Positions 24,594 through 37,267 of a stretch of DNA of 64,000 nucleotides are shown here, piece by piece. The stretch covers positions 152,751 through 216,750 of the forward strand of contig KN832554.1 in the NCBI GenBank assembly GCA_000827205.1. The letters run 5' to 3'. Each line of letters begins with the position of its first letter. Position 1 is the first letter of the stretch. The notes beneath the pieces are model-generated. The model worked only from the letters and a program-made list of their open reading frames with translations, made no database searches and was not told the origin of the DNA. The DNA is from Plicaturopsis crispa FD-325 SS-3. Its lineage: Eukaryota; Basidiomycota; Agaricomycetes; Amylocorticiales; Amylocorticiaceae. Position numbers and translations under genes: made by a program.

Positions 24594-24938
24594 ACAATTG
24601 TTGTAAGATATGCTTATCGATGTTTCTTGGCCCTAGTCGGTGTAGTCTTGGAGGCTCTGTCAGGTGTACAGTGTCGACCTCGAGCCCTTTAATATTGCCC
24701 ACCTGCGAGAAGTACCTGACGGATTTCCCGTCCCAGATCACAGTGGCCTTGTCCGCCAAAATAACGATATACGCCGCACACAAAAACAATAGCCCGCTCG
24801 CCGTATTCTCAAGGACAGCATGGGGGCGGCGTGTTAGGTGAGCTACTCCGTTTGTATAAGAACCCTTGGTCAACAATATCTTCTGTAGAAACAACCCACT
24901 CCTGACGCATCCACAAGATACACACCCTCGCAAGACCC
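24594..24938. other. Intergenic region
   Basis: Between SKI8 and the next tandem gene. Holds the SKI8 3' end and the downstream promoter. Nothing specific is seen. Confidence 0.4.
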
Positions 24939-26140
24939 ATGTTATCAAACGCACCTACCTTCTCTCAAGACAGTGATACAGACTACGACTTTTCCGAGTA
25001 TGTATGCCCTAGGTGCAACACCAGGATGATAATACCTCCGTACGAAGACGGTCCAGTCATGGAACAAGGCATGCAGTACATAGTAGATGACCACAGTGCA
25101 GACTGCACTACCTACAGGTGAGTGTCACTCACTATCTACATCGGCAGCACGCTGAGCGTCCTTAGGCGGAAGAGGAAATACGATGATATCAGCGTAGAGC
25201 ACGGAGACGGCAATCGCCTCGCCCAGTCATGGGCACCGATGCAGTCCACATTGATGCCTCCTCCTCGTAGTGCCGGGCCAGCTAGAAGGTCGACACCCCC
25301 CAGAGAACAAGACTCCGGGTCGCTCATTCCAGCACGTCGACGAAGGGAAAGTACTCGTTCTCCGGGGTTGCGAAGCCAATGGCACCTATGGAATCGGTTC
25401 CAAAGCCACCCTCTCGGACAGGAATCCGACTCTTCGCGAATCGCTAAACGCCCAAGACTTCTTGGCCAAGATGACACTGCGGATGCACCTCGCACCACCA
25501 TATCAACAAATCGAATGGAAGAAGACGAGGGCTTTCGCGAGAGGACGGAAAACGACGAAGGCCTTCGTGACGCTGCTGGCCCTTCCGACACTGATCTGCC
25601 GCGGCCCTCTCCGGTAATGGACGAGAGACCAGCGAACACAGATCCAAGTACTCGCAGCGGCCAACGAAGCGTTTCAGGGATTGATAGCTCCCAATCTGAC
25701 GGGCCGGCAAGCCAACCCAGACGGTCGCCGGAGAATGAAGTCGCAAAGGAAATTCTCTATGTGGTCTCCGCGAATGCTCAAATATCTGCCCGAAAGATCG
25801 CTGTCGATGTCGCCTGGCTCTATGGCGACCCTAATGCCAACAGGTCCTTGTTCGATTTTCGCCCTGCACCTGGAAAGAAGAACGGTGTGGCATACGTCTC
25901 GATATATCCCGAAAAGCTTCCGGCCGAAGACGCTGTGGTCGTGAAAGAGGAAACCGAGAGTGCCACGGAAATGCAATCTTCTGTTAACGGAGGAAGATTG
26001 CCAGAGCCAGCTGGTAAGTACTGTGTTTCTTCTCGTCGAGCCGAAATTGATATCACGCAGGCAAGCAAACGCGTGCATTCGCCGACAGGAAGGGCAAGGG
26101 CAAGATGCGAGAGCAACCGCGGCGTCCCCTGGATGAGTAG
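24939..26140 (+). CDS. Unknown protein with N-terminal putative C2HC zinc motif
   Basis: The start at 24939 gives MLSNAPTFSQDSDTDYDFSE. Residues ~23-55 contain C-P-R-C followed ~28 residues later by H-S-A-D-C, a possible C-x2-C...H-x3-C zinc site. A 48 nt intron after TTYR leads into a long basic, disordered exon (RRKRKYDDISVEHGDG, many Arg, Ser and Pro). The next block (KEILYVVSANAQISARKIAV, VAWLYGDPNANRSLFDF, GVAYVSIYPEKLPAED) looks folded. A final intron (~26014-26060) leads to KQTRAFADRKGKGKMREQPR and a stop at 26138-26140. The basic stretches suggest a nuclear protein. I do not recognise the family. Confidence 0.65.
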
Positions 26141-26398
26141 CGCACATCGATGATGAGATTGACCGGACTGTTATCGCTGTACTCTCGTCAGTCTTTAGAA
26201 AGAGACGTCGTCAATGAAAGTATTTGTTCCTGTGAAAAGCTTGTGTATAGGGAAGACAGAGGGCCAAGCTGCAGTTGTGCACGCCGCGAGGTCCTCGAGC
26301 AAGCAAGGTATGCAAGAACATACGGATAATCTCAATCTACAGTACAAAATCCAAGCCAACGTCAGTGATATGAAATCTTCGTATGCTACACTCAAAAA

Positions 26399-28195
26399 TC
26401 AAACAGATTTCCCCTCCGGCGTACGCTGACGACGTTCCGCTCGTTTGAATCGCCATTGCTGGAAGAAACTGACGACGACGATCATGACAAGCACGTTCAC
26501 GCCTATCCCGAACCCAAAGACCACCCAAGACGTTGAGCGCAGCATGGGGCTGTTACTACCGTTGGCCGAAGGCTGAAACCCCCCGAATGCGAAGAGGACG
26601 ACAGCGACGAGAAATGTCAAGACGCCCCAGGTAAGGGTCGCGAAGGGGAGGCTCAGTATAACGGAAAGCATCTTGGATCGGAAGGGGGTGATGTCAGATA
26701 TCTGGGGTAATATTCAGGGTGCGGCTGAAACGATGGGACTATATATGAACACACACATGATATTCCGCGTTCGTGTTATTGTGACTCCAGAGAAGGTAGA
26801 CTCCAGTGACCACGCTCCCTAGCGTGAACACAATCGAAAGCAGAGAGGCTATTCTCGACGTGGAATCGAGTCCCGGAACAGCCAGGAAACCAACCGACGA
26901 TCTAAGAAACATCGGAACTTGGGAGGCGGCATGAACCAACATGGGGGATACTCACGATAGCAAAACGGTAGCCTATCGTGAAAAAGTCAACAGGTTTTTC
27001 TCTGCGTGCAAGTGGATCGTGAGATACGCACGGCAAGGTTAAAAGCCGACCACTCCCGGGATAGATTGCCGATGTACTCGGGCCATACGATATCGATCCC
27101 CCGTAATCTTGCTTCACTGTGCACGGCAATAAGGCTCTCGAGATGGCCATAAGGCACACCAAAACAAATCGAGGCAATACACCAATATCCCCACTTCTGA
27201 TGATCGACAAGCGGAGAAATGAATTCCTGCCCCTTCTCCTTAGCGCCATGGTTGTTAAGCCGCCTCTGAGCCGCTGTACACGAAGTTCTGTGAGTTGAAT
27301 TCAGATATCACATTCAATATACTCACCAGCTTTATACAATATGTATGATACAAGTGCCGTCTTTGCAGTGGCCATAGAAGGAGTTCCCGCCTTTTGCGAT
27401 ACAGCCGCAACTACCATTTCATTATCCATCGCGCTACTGTTGAGATATGCGAGCAGTTCTTTGCACTGTTCTGAGGAGAATGGGGCGGTCATGTTGGATC
27501 GCTGGTAAAGGCACTCTTGAGACACAGCATCAGGCCCATAATTCTTGGTGATAATTGCGTCACTCGCCAATGAAGAAGCAGTGCAAAGCGCTTTTCGCGG
27601 CCTCTACGGCATCGCGAGGTAACGGCCTGTGAGACGGATGCTGGTGGATATACTTCCAGTATTCTATTTGTAGATCATAAACTGGAAGTCGAGTAATCGG
27701 TCTGGTGAATCATGTACAACAACAAGTCAAAAACGCACCTTGTAGTGGCGTCAACTCGGAGCTGCTGCGCTTCAGGACGTCGGATTCTGGTGAGGCATAC
27801 CATTTGGAATGGTCGATGTATAGCGTGCCGCTTTTTCGATTCGGGTCGCCAGTGCTGCCCGTCATAAATTCCTCCCAGTCGTCGTTATTCGAAGGAGCCA
27901 CCGTGTCGATGAATTGGGCACCGTCATTGACGACTCCTTTTGAGTCGGAAACTTGTCCTCTACGATGATAATACTTATGGCCATTTGCATCGAGGTAAAC
28001 TTTCCATCCATGGATAGCGTTTCCAGCGTCTAATGCGATATCAGTACCAGACGGCTCGTCAATCCTGTTAGATGGCTGGTCCGGAAAGGCGAACACGTTG
28101 TCGGGCAGCGAGCGAAAGTTGTACGCAGGATTTGCGTGGTAGTTGCCGATGAAAGCCGAGTTGCGTAGATCGACGTATCTAGCGTTGTCGAACAT
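26399..28195 (-). CDS. WW-like domain, multi-pass membrane protein (family member B)
   Basis: The start at 28195 gives MFDNARYVDLRNSAF. Unlike member A, it lacks the long disordered N-terminus. The WW-like module is IHGWKVYLDANGHKYYHRRG, with first Trp and YY pair but no second Trp. The middle part reads EYWKYIHQHPSHRPLPRDAV and MTAPFSSEQCKELLAYLNSS, the positional match of EYRYWSFMESHPAH and PPFSQEECGELMGLL in member A. Membrane part: YWCIASICFGVPYGHLESLI, FLAVPGLDSTSRIASLLSI, LPFATLTWGVLTFLVAVVLF and VFGFGIGVNVLVMIVVVSFF, then a basic tail RFKRAERRQRTPEGKSV. One splice near 27575 has no good GT donor and may use a GC-AG intron. Confidence 0.75.
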
Positions 28196-28637
28196 GATCA
28201 AAGTCTTGTCTTGAAGGCCTCAAAGACACTTGCGTCCTCGTAGTGAAGGGATAAGGACCATTCCGTTGACTGGCGACCTTGAGCTGTACAAGGCACACGC
28301 TCGTTCTGCGGATAGCGGTACGCAGGTGCAAGCACTGCATCGACTGCAAGCGCCCGTAGGCGGTACATGGACATGTTTAGTATATCGCACCTTCCAGACT
28401 GTCGTTGTCAAGCCAAGGGCGGTGCCTCTGTGGATTCAGCGGAAATAACGAGTGTACGATTCACGGGCATGAAGTTCAAGGATAAGCTTGGTTTGTGGCG
28501 AGTCATGGCAAGTCTACGATTTCATCTGTCTACCCATTTTCTCACGGTCAATATACCTGAGCGATTATACAGCACCTGCATTGTGCTGCAGCACTCAATA
28601 AGAGACCAGCTGCAGCTCTGCTTGCTTCCATGCGCAC
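28196..28637. other. Shared promoter region, WW-like B and VPS41
   Basis: Divergent intergenic region of 442 bp. No repeat or supported small gene is visible. Confidence 0.4.
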
Positions 28638-31600
28638 ATGTCCGCGCACGACACACAAGAAAACGGGACAGACCGGACGCCTGTCTCGTCCAGCGACGCG
28701 TCCGAGAAGGCATCTACAATGGTCGAGAGCCCGGTGAGCACGCGCGACGACGACGATACCAACGACGACGGCCATGAGCGCATAAATGGTGTCAAGGGCG
28801 TCGATAGAGGTCCAGGAATAGAGGGCGGCGTGGAGGATGAAATTGAGGAGGCAGATGACAACGAAGAAGGGGATGAGGATGAGGATGAGGACGACGATGA
28901 GAGCGAGGACGACGACGAGGATGAGGATGAGGACGACGAAGAACCTGCGCTCAAGTACGAACGAATAGGTGGCTCCCTGCAAGATTTGCTCAAGAAAGAC
29001 TCTGCGTCTGCCCTGGCAATAGCGAACAAGACTTTGGTGTGTACCCAAAGAGAACATTGCCAGGAATTGATACAAACCCACCATAGGCTCTCGGTACCCA
29101 TGGTGGCATCATACATATCCTGGATCTTACAGGGAAACGCTTAAAGTCGTATAAGCCCCACCAAGCGTCCGTGTTCGACCTGTCTATGGACAGCACCGCC
29201 GACTTCGTGTCTAGCGCGTCGATGGACGGTGAATATGGTCAGTCTTATGTGGGTTTCCAAGATTAATGCTGCCTGCTCTAGGACAGGTCGTAATCCATTC
29301 GTTATCTACCCCCGAATCATACGCGTTCGACATGAAGCGGCCTATGCGCACGGTTGCGCTGGAGCCCAGCTTCGCGAAGCGAAGTACGCGCGCGTTTGTG
29401 TGTGGAGGCATGGCGGGCTCGCTTGTCTTACGTGAGAAGGGTTGGCTTGGTCACAAAGAAACCGTACTGCATACCGGTGAAGGGCCGATATGGCACGTCC
29501 GATGGAGAGGTAGGCTGATTGCTTGGGCGAATGACTTGGTAGGTCTCAATCGTACATATCCCTTCGTTCGCTAATTGTCGTGTGCCACAGGGTGTCAAAA
29601 TATATGACACCGAGTCGCAGACGCGCATCACGTTTATTGACCGTCCGGCTGACAGCCCCCGCGCCGATCTTTTCAAGTGCACTCTGCACTGGCAGGACGA
29701 CTCGACACTTTTGATAGCTTGGGCCGACCACATCAAAGTCGCTCGAATAAGGGCCCGGCCACGCACGTCGACAACATCCGCCTCCGCCAACCTTCCACCG
29801 CTTCTCGTCGAGATAACCGCTGTATTCCAGCTAGACTGCATGATTGCCGGCGTCGTTCCCCATCCCACGACGCCCTCACCGACTCCCCCCGCATCAATAT
29901 CGAGCGGCAAAACCGCGTCTGTTCCGCCCTCACTAACATCTCTTCTCATCCTGGCGTACACACCCCCAGATACGTCCTTCCTGAGCGAAATGACAGACGA
30001 CCGCTCGAAACAGGCCCGGAACGCCGCGGAGCGCCCCGAGCTGCGGATAATATCACGCGGGGGCGAGGAGCTCACTGCCGACGCACTCAGCCTCACGGGA
30101 TTCCAGTCCTGGAGCTGCAACGACTACGTTCTGGCGGAGGTGGACAGCGATGTAAGTGGTGAGGATCGCTGCTACGTCGTTCTCAGCCCCAGGGATGTCG
30201 TGATTGTAAGACCGAGGGATAGAAGGGATCACGTTGCTTGGCTGGTCGAGCGGAAGCGATATGAGGAGGCGCTGGAGGAAATAGAACGCATCGGCAGCAC
30301 GGCTCCTGTAGATTCGGCAGATGGTACGGGGGTGGATGCAAGCGAGATTGGGCAGCGCTATGTTGAGCATCTTGTCGAGGAAGGTAAGAATGATTTACCA
30401 ATCGCATCGTATGTATTTAACATGCGCTTTCAGGTGACTTTGTCAAGGCTGCACGACTCTGCCCCAAAGTCTGCGGCAGCAACACCAAACGATGGGAAGA
30501 CTGGATCTTTGTTTTCGCACAGCAGAAACAATTGCATGTATGTGGTCACTGCCCCGCCTCTGCTGCTGTTCTAACCATAGCATCTCCCCCAGACCATCAT
30601 CCCATATGTCCCAACCGATTCGCCGCGCTTGGGACCGCTGGTTTACAACATGATCCTCGCTCATTTCCTTAGCCACGACCGACATGTACGTGCTTTTGTA
30701 TCTATATCATCCCACGATCCGGATTGACCCTTTTTGCAGTCTCTCCTGCAGATGATCAAGGACTGGCCAAAGGAAATCTACGACATCGCAGCCGTTATCG
30801 TTGCAGTGCATGCTGAGCTTGATAGATGTGCATCGTCATCATCAACAGGTGCTAGCGCGCCGGAGTCCACCATCCTGATGGAATGTCTTGCGGAAATGTA
30901 GGTGTAGTCTCACCTCAGCGACGTCTCACCCAGCTGACCTTAACATCTAGGTATACGCTCAACCGCCAACCGGGAAAAGCTCTTCCATTTTTCCTCCGTC
31001 TTCGTCGCCCCAATGTGTTCAGTCTCATCCGCGAAAACAACCTGTTCACCGATGTGCAAGACCAGGCGTTGCTGCTCGTCGAGTTCGATCACGAACTCAT
31101 GGCGAGACGGAAGAAGGAAGGGGAAGAGATCGCGGAGGACCACAGCGACGCGATCACACTCCTCGTGGACCACATCCATTCAATACCGGTCCGTAACAAG
31201 CTTTCATTTTGTGTTAGCGCATGCTTTACCTTGTTTCTGTCCAGATTGGAAGAGTCGTACAGCAGCTGAACAGCCGCCCGTACTACTTGTTTCTGTATCT
31301 GCGGGCTTTGTTTGACAAGGACCCGCAATTAGCTGCTAACTTTGCTGATGCTCAAGTATGTACAGCGCTTCAGTCTTTCATCATGTGCGTGTTTGTACTC
31401 ATGCACCGGCAGGTCAAACTGTACGCCGAGTATGCTACGCCGCGTCTCATCGACTTCCTACGGGCGAGCAATTCCTATAATCTCGAAGAGGTTAGCGTCT
31501 CCTACCTTCCTTCGAACGCCTCTCATATCCCATTATAGGCATACAAAGTGTGTACAGAGCGAGACCTCGTGACAGAAATGGTCTTCCTGCTAGGGCGCAT

Positions 31601-32455
31601 GGGCAATAACAAGAAGGCGTTGACGCTCATCATTGAGAGGCTCGGCGATGTTCATCGGGTAGCTAGATCCGCTCGGCCACTTTCAATGCTCAATGCTCAT
31701 ATGTCTGCAGGCTATTGAGTTCGCCAAAGAGCAAAACGATGACGACCTATGGGAGGACCTCCTCAAGTATTCCGAAACGCGGCCCCGTGCGTTGCACATC
31801 ATAGCTCCGTACCCTTCCTTCCTAACCGCGTTGCATTCGTAGCCTTCATCCGCGGTCTGCTCGAGAACGTCGGCGCTGACATCGATCCCATACGGCTCAT
31901 CCGGCGCATCAAGAACGGGCTCGAGATCCCCGGCCTGAAAGAGGCGCTTATAAAGATCCTGCACGATTTCCACCTGCAGATCTCCCTTCTCGAGGGTTGC
32001 CAGACCATTCTAAACGGCGACTGCTCCGACTTTGCGCGGAAGCTGCAGCGAGACCAGACCGGCGGCTTCTTCCTCACAGGTGCGTCTGGTTACTTCTAGT
32101 CTTGATCTCCTGTCAACATCCGTGTGATTAGCGAAAGCGAAATGTCCTGCGTGTACGCTGCCGCTGCAGCAGAACCCTCAAGGCGTGCTGCTTCTCTTTT
32201 TCTGCCGGCACGTCGTGCACGCTGGGTGCGTGAGCGGCGGCGACGAGATACCGCACCAGCCGGACCCGGCCCTGGTTAGTGTCGGGATGGGGGCGTCTGG
32301 CTATGGCCTGAGCGGGAAGATTGCTTTGTGAGTCTTTCCACCGCGTTCCTGTAAGAAGTCGTATCTGACATATGTTCAGCGCGTCGGTGGTCCGCGCCAG
32401 GATCACGGACGGCTGCCCTGTGTGTCATAGGAGGAGCGAGGGAGGTCGGCCGTGA
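28638..32455 (+). CDS. VPS41: Vacuolar sorting protein VPS41, HOPS tethering subunit
   Basis: HOPS subunit that tethers late endosomes and AP-3 vesicles to the vacuole. The start at 28638 gives an acidic, disordered ~110-residue N-terminus with a long Asp/Glu run (~28840-28945), then LKYERIGGSLQDLLKKDSAS. The beta-propeller follows (ALGTHGGIIHILDLTGKRLK, ASVFDLSMDSTADFVSSASM, CGGMAGSLVLREKGWLGH). The long exon 29582-30400 ends in the start of the alpha-solenoid (HVAWLVERKRYEEALEEIER). The clathrin-heavy-chain-like repeat region includes LYAEYATPRLIDFLRASNSY and VTEMVFLLGRMGNNKKALTL. The C-terminal RING-like part has KCPACTLPL, FFCRHVVHAGC and GCPVCHRR, so all expected Cys/His pairs are present. 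About 13 introns. Complete. Confidence 0.94.
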
Positions 32456-33126
32456 TACGGATCCAGTTGCACGCAATGCTATCTCATACCCCTACATATT
32501 CTACCTTGGAGTACCACGCGTGCATATCTACGGTGTGTATAATGCAAGTCTGCCCTGGATATTATTTATAATTCAGCGCGTGCAGCCGTCCATATCTAGG
32601 TGATTACATGGAATGAACTTGGGACCGGTATACGCATTAGTGCATCAGTGCTATATCTTTTCACTCATTGAATGCTCTGTTTCACTCCAGGCTTGCGCAA
32701 TTCGAGATCAGAGTCATCGAGGTTGCATCGAGGTTCACCGAAAGTCGTTTGAAGTCAGGATCGCCACTCAAGCGCTGTAACCAACCATTACACTTGCCTA
32801 ATTAGGATAGATAACGTAAGCGAGGTGTGGCGCGAGCCTTGTTTTTCCCCGAATTCCTTCGTCCAACACAAATTCAGGCGTTTGTTTTCATCCTTTGTAT
32901 CATCGGAGTCTTACTGATCTCTCTCAAGAGTTACCCATTGAATCCTACCCGGCTAGTAGGTCGCCACAAAATACTTGAGGTGTATTCATGCCAATGTCAA
33001 ACACTGTTCTCTCAATTCTCTCGTCTTCCAGCCCGTTCCGAGGGTTTGTCTGCATTCTCGTGTCATAGCAATTAATACCGCAGGCTCTTTATCTCCCTGT
33101 CAAGTCTTCAGGCATCACTCGCAGCC
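32456..33126. other. Intergenic region
   Basis: Downstream of VPS41. AT-richer, no supported frame, no clear repeat. Confidence 0.4.
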
Positions 33127-33345
33127 ATGAAGCAATTCACTCCTTCGCCCCCGTTCTTACTGCCAGAGCGGGAGGTGGTGTTGTACTATGCTGGCTTGCC
33201 CTCTAGCCCACTCTTGCTAGCCCGCTCCGGCCCTACTCCGTGGGCTGACACCGGAAGAGGTGTCCCGGGAATGTGGCTCACTTACAGGGAGCTTCGAGCC
33301 GTTTTCGATCGCGACATCCATGAACTCGACGCGAGCCTCGTGTAA
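33127..33345 (+). pseudogene. Short fragment resembling the N-terminus of an Agaricomycete hypothetical family
   Basis: ATG followed by 72 codons. The stretch YYAGLPSSPLLLARSGPTPW resembles the 'GLPSSP...ARS...TPW' opening that I recall from a repeated Agaricomycete family of unknown function, and YRELRAVFDRDIHEL matches the segment that follows there. The frame stops at once, and none of the rest of the family is visible downstream. If the resemblance is real, this is a truncated copy. Recognition is from memory and weak. Confidence 0.25.
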
Positions 33346-34138
33346 CGCCCACACCGTCGTCTCGGATCCATCGGGCGGCTTGAGAAAGGCCGGAAGGTAT
33401 TCGGAGCGGGCGCAAGTCCCCACTGAATTTTGCTGCATTAACCTTCCGTCTTGGTGCTAGTGCGCCTCCTGACGTTGATGACATACAGAATGGTGGACGG
33501 TGGCTAATGATGAACTGAGGCTCTCTGCATTCTTATACCGCAGCAAGAAAATGCGTACCAAGAGCCATCTGGGCTGACGGCGCGGCGACAACGCCCTTTG
33601 CTTGCCGTATTGTTTGATGGCCCTATATACTTGCCCGACATGAGCAAAGGCTGAGCGTCGTCTATTCCTGTCCTTCCGTTACAAGTTAGGCCGATGCAAG
33701 CGATTCGAACCATTCAGCGTACAGCTAGCTCGGCTTTGGTGCCCTTTTCGCGACGAGTTTTCCTGTGTTCATCAACGACGTTTGTCGGGAGAAATTTTCC
33801 GCCGAGGCCGTATGTATAGATGATGCCACTTCTTTTCGACGGTTGTCCGGTAGAGCGCAAGCACCTGCAGGCACACGAAAGCTTGAAGGAGCAGCAGATA
33901 AATTGGGCCAAAAGTGCAGGTCAAAGTTTGGTCGAAATTATGGAGAAATGCAGAATTAGGCGGTAAAACTGCCGAAAGCATGGCAACATCGTGGTGAAAT
34001 ATGACGAAATACCTGTAAATTGAGATGAAAAAGTGACGTAGCGGGGCCGCGGGCCAGGGCGCCATTACGCGTGCAGACGCGTTCTGGTCAGTTCCACTCC
34101 CAAAAACGATGCATCGAAGGTTCCTAGTGAAAAAAAGG
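33346..34138. other. Intergenic region
   Basis: No supported gene. One tRNA B-box-like string on the minus strand near 33700 was checked and dismissed because no cloverleaf forms. Confidence 0.4.
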
Positions 34139-34144
34139 TATAAA
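34139..34144 (+). promoter_or_regulatory. TATA box of the KRE9-like gene
   Basis: A perfect TATAAA lies 95 bp before the ATG at 34239, followed by a pyrimidine-rich tract just before the start. This fits a strongly expressed secreted-protein gene. Confidence 0.55.
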
Positions 34145-34238
34145 GGCAACCCCGATGCCTCAAGGTCGCCAGCCCTTCCTTGTGCTCCTTCCCCCACATT
34201 CTCCCGTCTTTTTTTCTGTAAAGCCGTAACGACCAGCC

Positions 34239-35168
34239 ATGTTCGCAAACTTCAAATCCGCCTCTCTCCTCGCGTTGTTCGCGCTCGCCACCGGGGCAGC
34301 AGCAGCGCCTAACCAGGCGCGTGCAGCAGACGTGCCGGTTCCCGATGTCACCTACCCGCACAGCACCAGCACCGCGGTCTGGGTCATTGGATACTCCCAC
34401 AACGTTACCTGGTGAGCATTTTGTGGCGTTGAAGTATTGTGGCGCGACGACGACGGCTTATACTCGCTTCTAGGGACGCATCCGGTGCTAATGGCACGGG
34501 CGCCGTCGCACTCGCCAAGGGCGGCATCGTCGACAGCTCGCATCCCCTTGCCGACAGCATCGACCTGTCCGCGGGCCATGTCATCGTGACGGTGCCCAAC
34601 GTCACCCCCGGATCAGACTACACCGTCCAGCGTACGTCCCCAAAGTTATCTTCACGCGCATTTTCCTGAGAAAATTTCTTTTGCAGTGACCGTTGACGGA
34701 CAAAGCTCGTCCAGCGCGCCGTTCATCATCGCCGAGTCTAAATCGTCCCTCCCCAGCTCCGCAGCGACCACCACCGCGACGGGCTCGTCCTCTGGATCTG
34801 CCACCGGCGTAGCCACCACGGTCATCTTCCCGTCCACGACCATCGCCACCACGATCACGCCGGGGGCATCCTCCAGCGCGTCCGAGGCAGCATCCTCAGC
34901 GTCCGCATCTGCCTCAGGATCGGTCTCCTCCGTCGCGTCCTCCGCATCGTCGGTCCTCTCCTCCGGCTTGTCGTCCGCTGCAAGCGCCGCGTCGTCGCTG
35001 GGGTCGAGCCTCTCCTCCGCCGCGTCTTCCGCTACCAGCGCCGCAGCCTCGTCCGCCTCGTCCGCGGCCTCAGGCTCGTCTTCCGGTGCAGGGACCCTGC
35101 AGGCCCCGTACAAGCTCATCGCCGCTGTGGTCAGCATCGGTGTTTCTGCCGGCGCGCTCATGCTCTGA
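34239..35168 (+). CDS. Ser/Thr-rich GPI-anchored cell-wall protein, KRE9/KNH1-like domain
   Basis: Three exons (34239-34411, 34474-34631, 34687-35168) give 270 residues. The N-terminus MFANFKSASLLALFALATGA is a signal peptide. The compact N-terminal domain (DVTYPHSTSTAVWVIGYSHN; WDASGANGTGAVALAKGG; HVIVTVPNVTPGSDYTVQ) matches the yeast cell-wall synthesis protein Kre9/Knh1-like N-terminal domain. After it come ~130 residues almost entirely Ser and Ala with Gly and Val, a likely O-mannosylated stalk. The C-terminus (PYKLIAAVVSIGVSAGALML) is hydrophobic and ends without a basic tail, as in a GPI-anchor signal. Role inferred: wall-associated structural or beta-glucan-related protein. Confidence 0.85.
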
Positions 35169-35699
35169 GCGGACCAGCGATAAAATGAGACTGGAGACGG
35201 GATATTTGTTTGAGGTTTTTTTGTGTCCTTGCATTCCATACCCAGTGATGCTTGTTTATGCACGCGCTGCCACCTTTCATGACCACTGACACTGTTACTG
35301 TTACCCTTTGCATACTATACTACTCATGTTTGTTGATGCTTCTCTAGCTGGCTTGTTATTTTAGGTGTTTCAATGCGACCTCGAATTCAATATTAGTTAT
35401 TCCAACTGCTGGCACTCGCAAGGGGGCGTAGAGCATTGAGCGTCATTGAGCACTTCCACCGTGGCACTATGGTGCACCCATCCGCTATGTGCGGGCCAGT
35501 AGAAAGCGAAACCTGTGATCCTGAGTACAATTTGCTGCGTGATCCTGAATCCCCAGGCCGCAGTGAAGTTTATGTATGCACGCAGAACATCCACCTCGAA
35601 CAGCGGGACGTGATTCCCAAAAGGTCTGAACAGACGTATACAATATGCACTGATCACGACAACGAAGCAAAGCGTCCCCCGAGCTGAAACTAACCTCGG
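35169..35699. other. Intergenic, convergent gene ends
   Basis: Between the KRE9-like and CHS5 stops. No supported gene. Confidence 0.4.
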
Positions 35700-37267
35700 T
35701 CAGTTTAAGTCGATCTCTTCTGTCATGCCAACATCCTCCTCTCCCTCATCCACGCTCGCGCGGCGCGTCCGCTCCTTTTCTACAGGCGGCGGCGGCGGCA
35801 CCTCGACGCTCGACGGCGCGACCACGCCGACAGTCGTCAGCCCCGCGTCTTCATCCGCAGCCTTCGGTGACGCGGGCGCAGGGGAAGCTAGATTACTCTG
35901 CGAGGGCGTCGGCGGGAATTTAAAATGCTTGTTCATTTTACCGTGCGCATCCCGGCTCACTTTTCGTTGCAGCGTCACCGGCTCCTGCTCCTCCTCCGGC
36001 GTCGGCTCAAGCGGCGGCTTGCTTTCGGGCTGGGCGGCGGGCGGCGAGGATGGGTTGGTGCGCGCGGGCGCGGGCATGGAGGCGCGGTGCGATGCGTGGT
36101 TTGAGGTGGCGTTGGGCGGGCTGGTCGGCGAGCGCACGAGGGAGGCCTGCGACATGGACTGCGGACGGTTGTACGGCGACGCACTCGTGGGGGCGGCAGG
36201 GTTTGCGCCCAGATAATACGACGCGATCGGCACCATTCTGCAGTCGTTATACGTCGATCAGCGGCTGGACAAAAATGGGTGGAAGATCCCACGGACCTTT
36301 TCTCGCTATGGCAGGCTAATATCCAATGCGGCTGAACGACTGGAATACTGAGCTGTAGTGCACGCTGATACTCAACGCCCGGAGCGCCTGTGCCGTTCCC
36401 TGTCGCCTGTGCGCCATTCGGCGTTACCGCAGGGGTGGTGCACACGAAATGCGTCGTGTCAATTTGAATTTTGTCGCTCCATTTCGCATTCATCTCCCGC
36501 AGGGCTAGCTTCGCGTTCTCGAGCATAACACTGTCTTGCACGTTTCCAAAGCAGACGGAGATGCCGGACGTGTCAGTCATGGTATGGGTCCGCACGCGGA
36601 TAAGATTCGACGGGAACGTCCCAGCGGACGTGCGGAGGATGAGCTGGAACGAGTACTCAGTGTTCAGCTCGAGCCCGGAAAGCTTGGTGGAGGTATTTGT
36701 GAGTGGCGAAGGGATAGCAGCCAGGCGCTGCCCATTTCTGTATATGTCGAGCGAGCGCAATTTGGCGGTCGCGAGTTGTATAGAGGGCCATTCTAGGGTA
36801 ACAGACGTTTGTGTAACATTCCGCAACTGCGACACGTCTATGCTCAGCATGCTGCTCCTGTTGCGCAGATAGACGCGACACGCACCTCCAGTTTAGGGTT
36901 TTCAGGTACTCTCCGTCCGAACGCGTCCAGTATATCGTTTTGTAGTGCCCAGAATTCGGTATCCCGCTTCTTCTCCTGGGCGTGGTTCTGGTGCACGGCA
37001 ATGTTGACAATAGAGCCTGTAGCGGTGCCAGGAGGTAGCAGGATGGACGGGAATTCGATCAAGTGCGCTCGTTCGCCGAGAAGAATCTGAAGTCTCCACT
37101 GTCAGGTCAAGTCCCAGCAAACGTATGTGCATTCTTACAGCCATCCCGGCGTCTACAGACGCGACGACGACCAGTCAGTGACCCATAGGCGCGATAGGTA
37201 GTCTCTTTCACGAACCTAGCTTGCCAACAGTAAACGTGAAGCTTTCATCGTGGCTTGACACCGACAT
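35700..37267 (-). CDS. CHS5: Chitin biosynthesis protein CHS5 (exomer scaffold)
   Basis: Core subunit of exomer, which sorts chitin synthase and other cargo from the trans-Golgi to the cell surface. The start at 37267 gives MSVSSHDESFTFTVGKL. The next exons read AILLGERAHLIEFPSILLPP and GTATGSIVNIAVHQNHAQEK, the N-terminal dimerisation domain. The fibronectin type III domain follows (RNVTQTSVTLEWPSIQLATA, RSLDIYRNGQRLAAIPSPLT, GLELNTEYSFQLILRTSAGT). The BRCT domain reads SGISVCFGNV, DTTHFVCTTPAVTPNG and VQPHWILACHSEKR. The ~180-residue C-terminal tail is Pro/Ser-rich and ends acidic (DEGEEDVGMTEEIDLN). Introns follow GKL, GMA, NPKLE and SEK; the third is 58 nt. Domain order and length fit Chs5. 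Confidence 0.93.

Noticed and set aside
28548-29116. Long hydrophobic or Ser-rich open frames antisense to the start of VPS41
   Set aside because: They are the reverse reading of the Asp/Glu-coding GAT/GAG repeat of VPS41. The membrane-like look is a codon artefact.
33650-33760. tRNA-like B-box (GGTTCGAATCG) on the minus strand
   Set aside because: No matching A-box or acceptor stem; a cloverleaf does not form.
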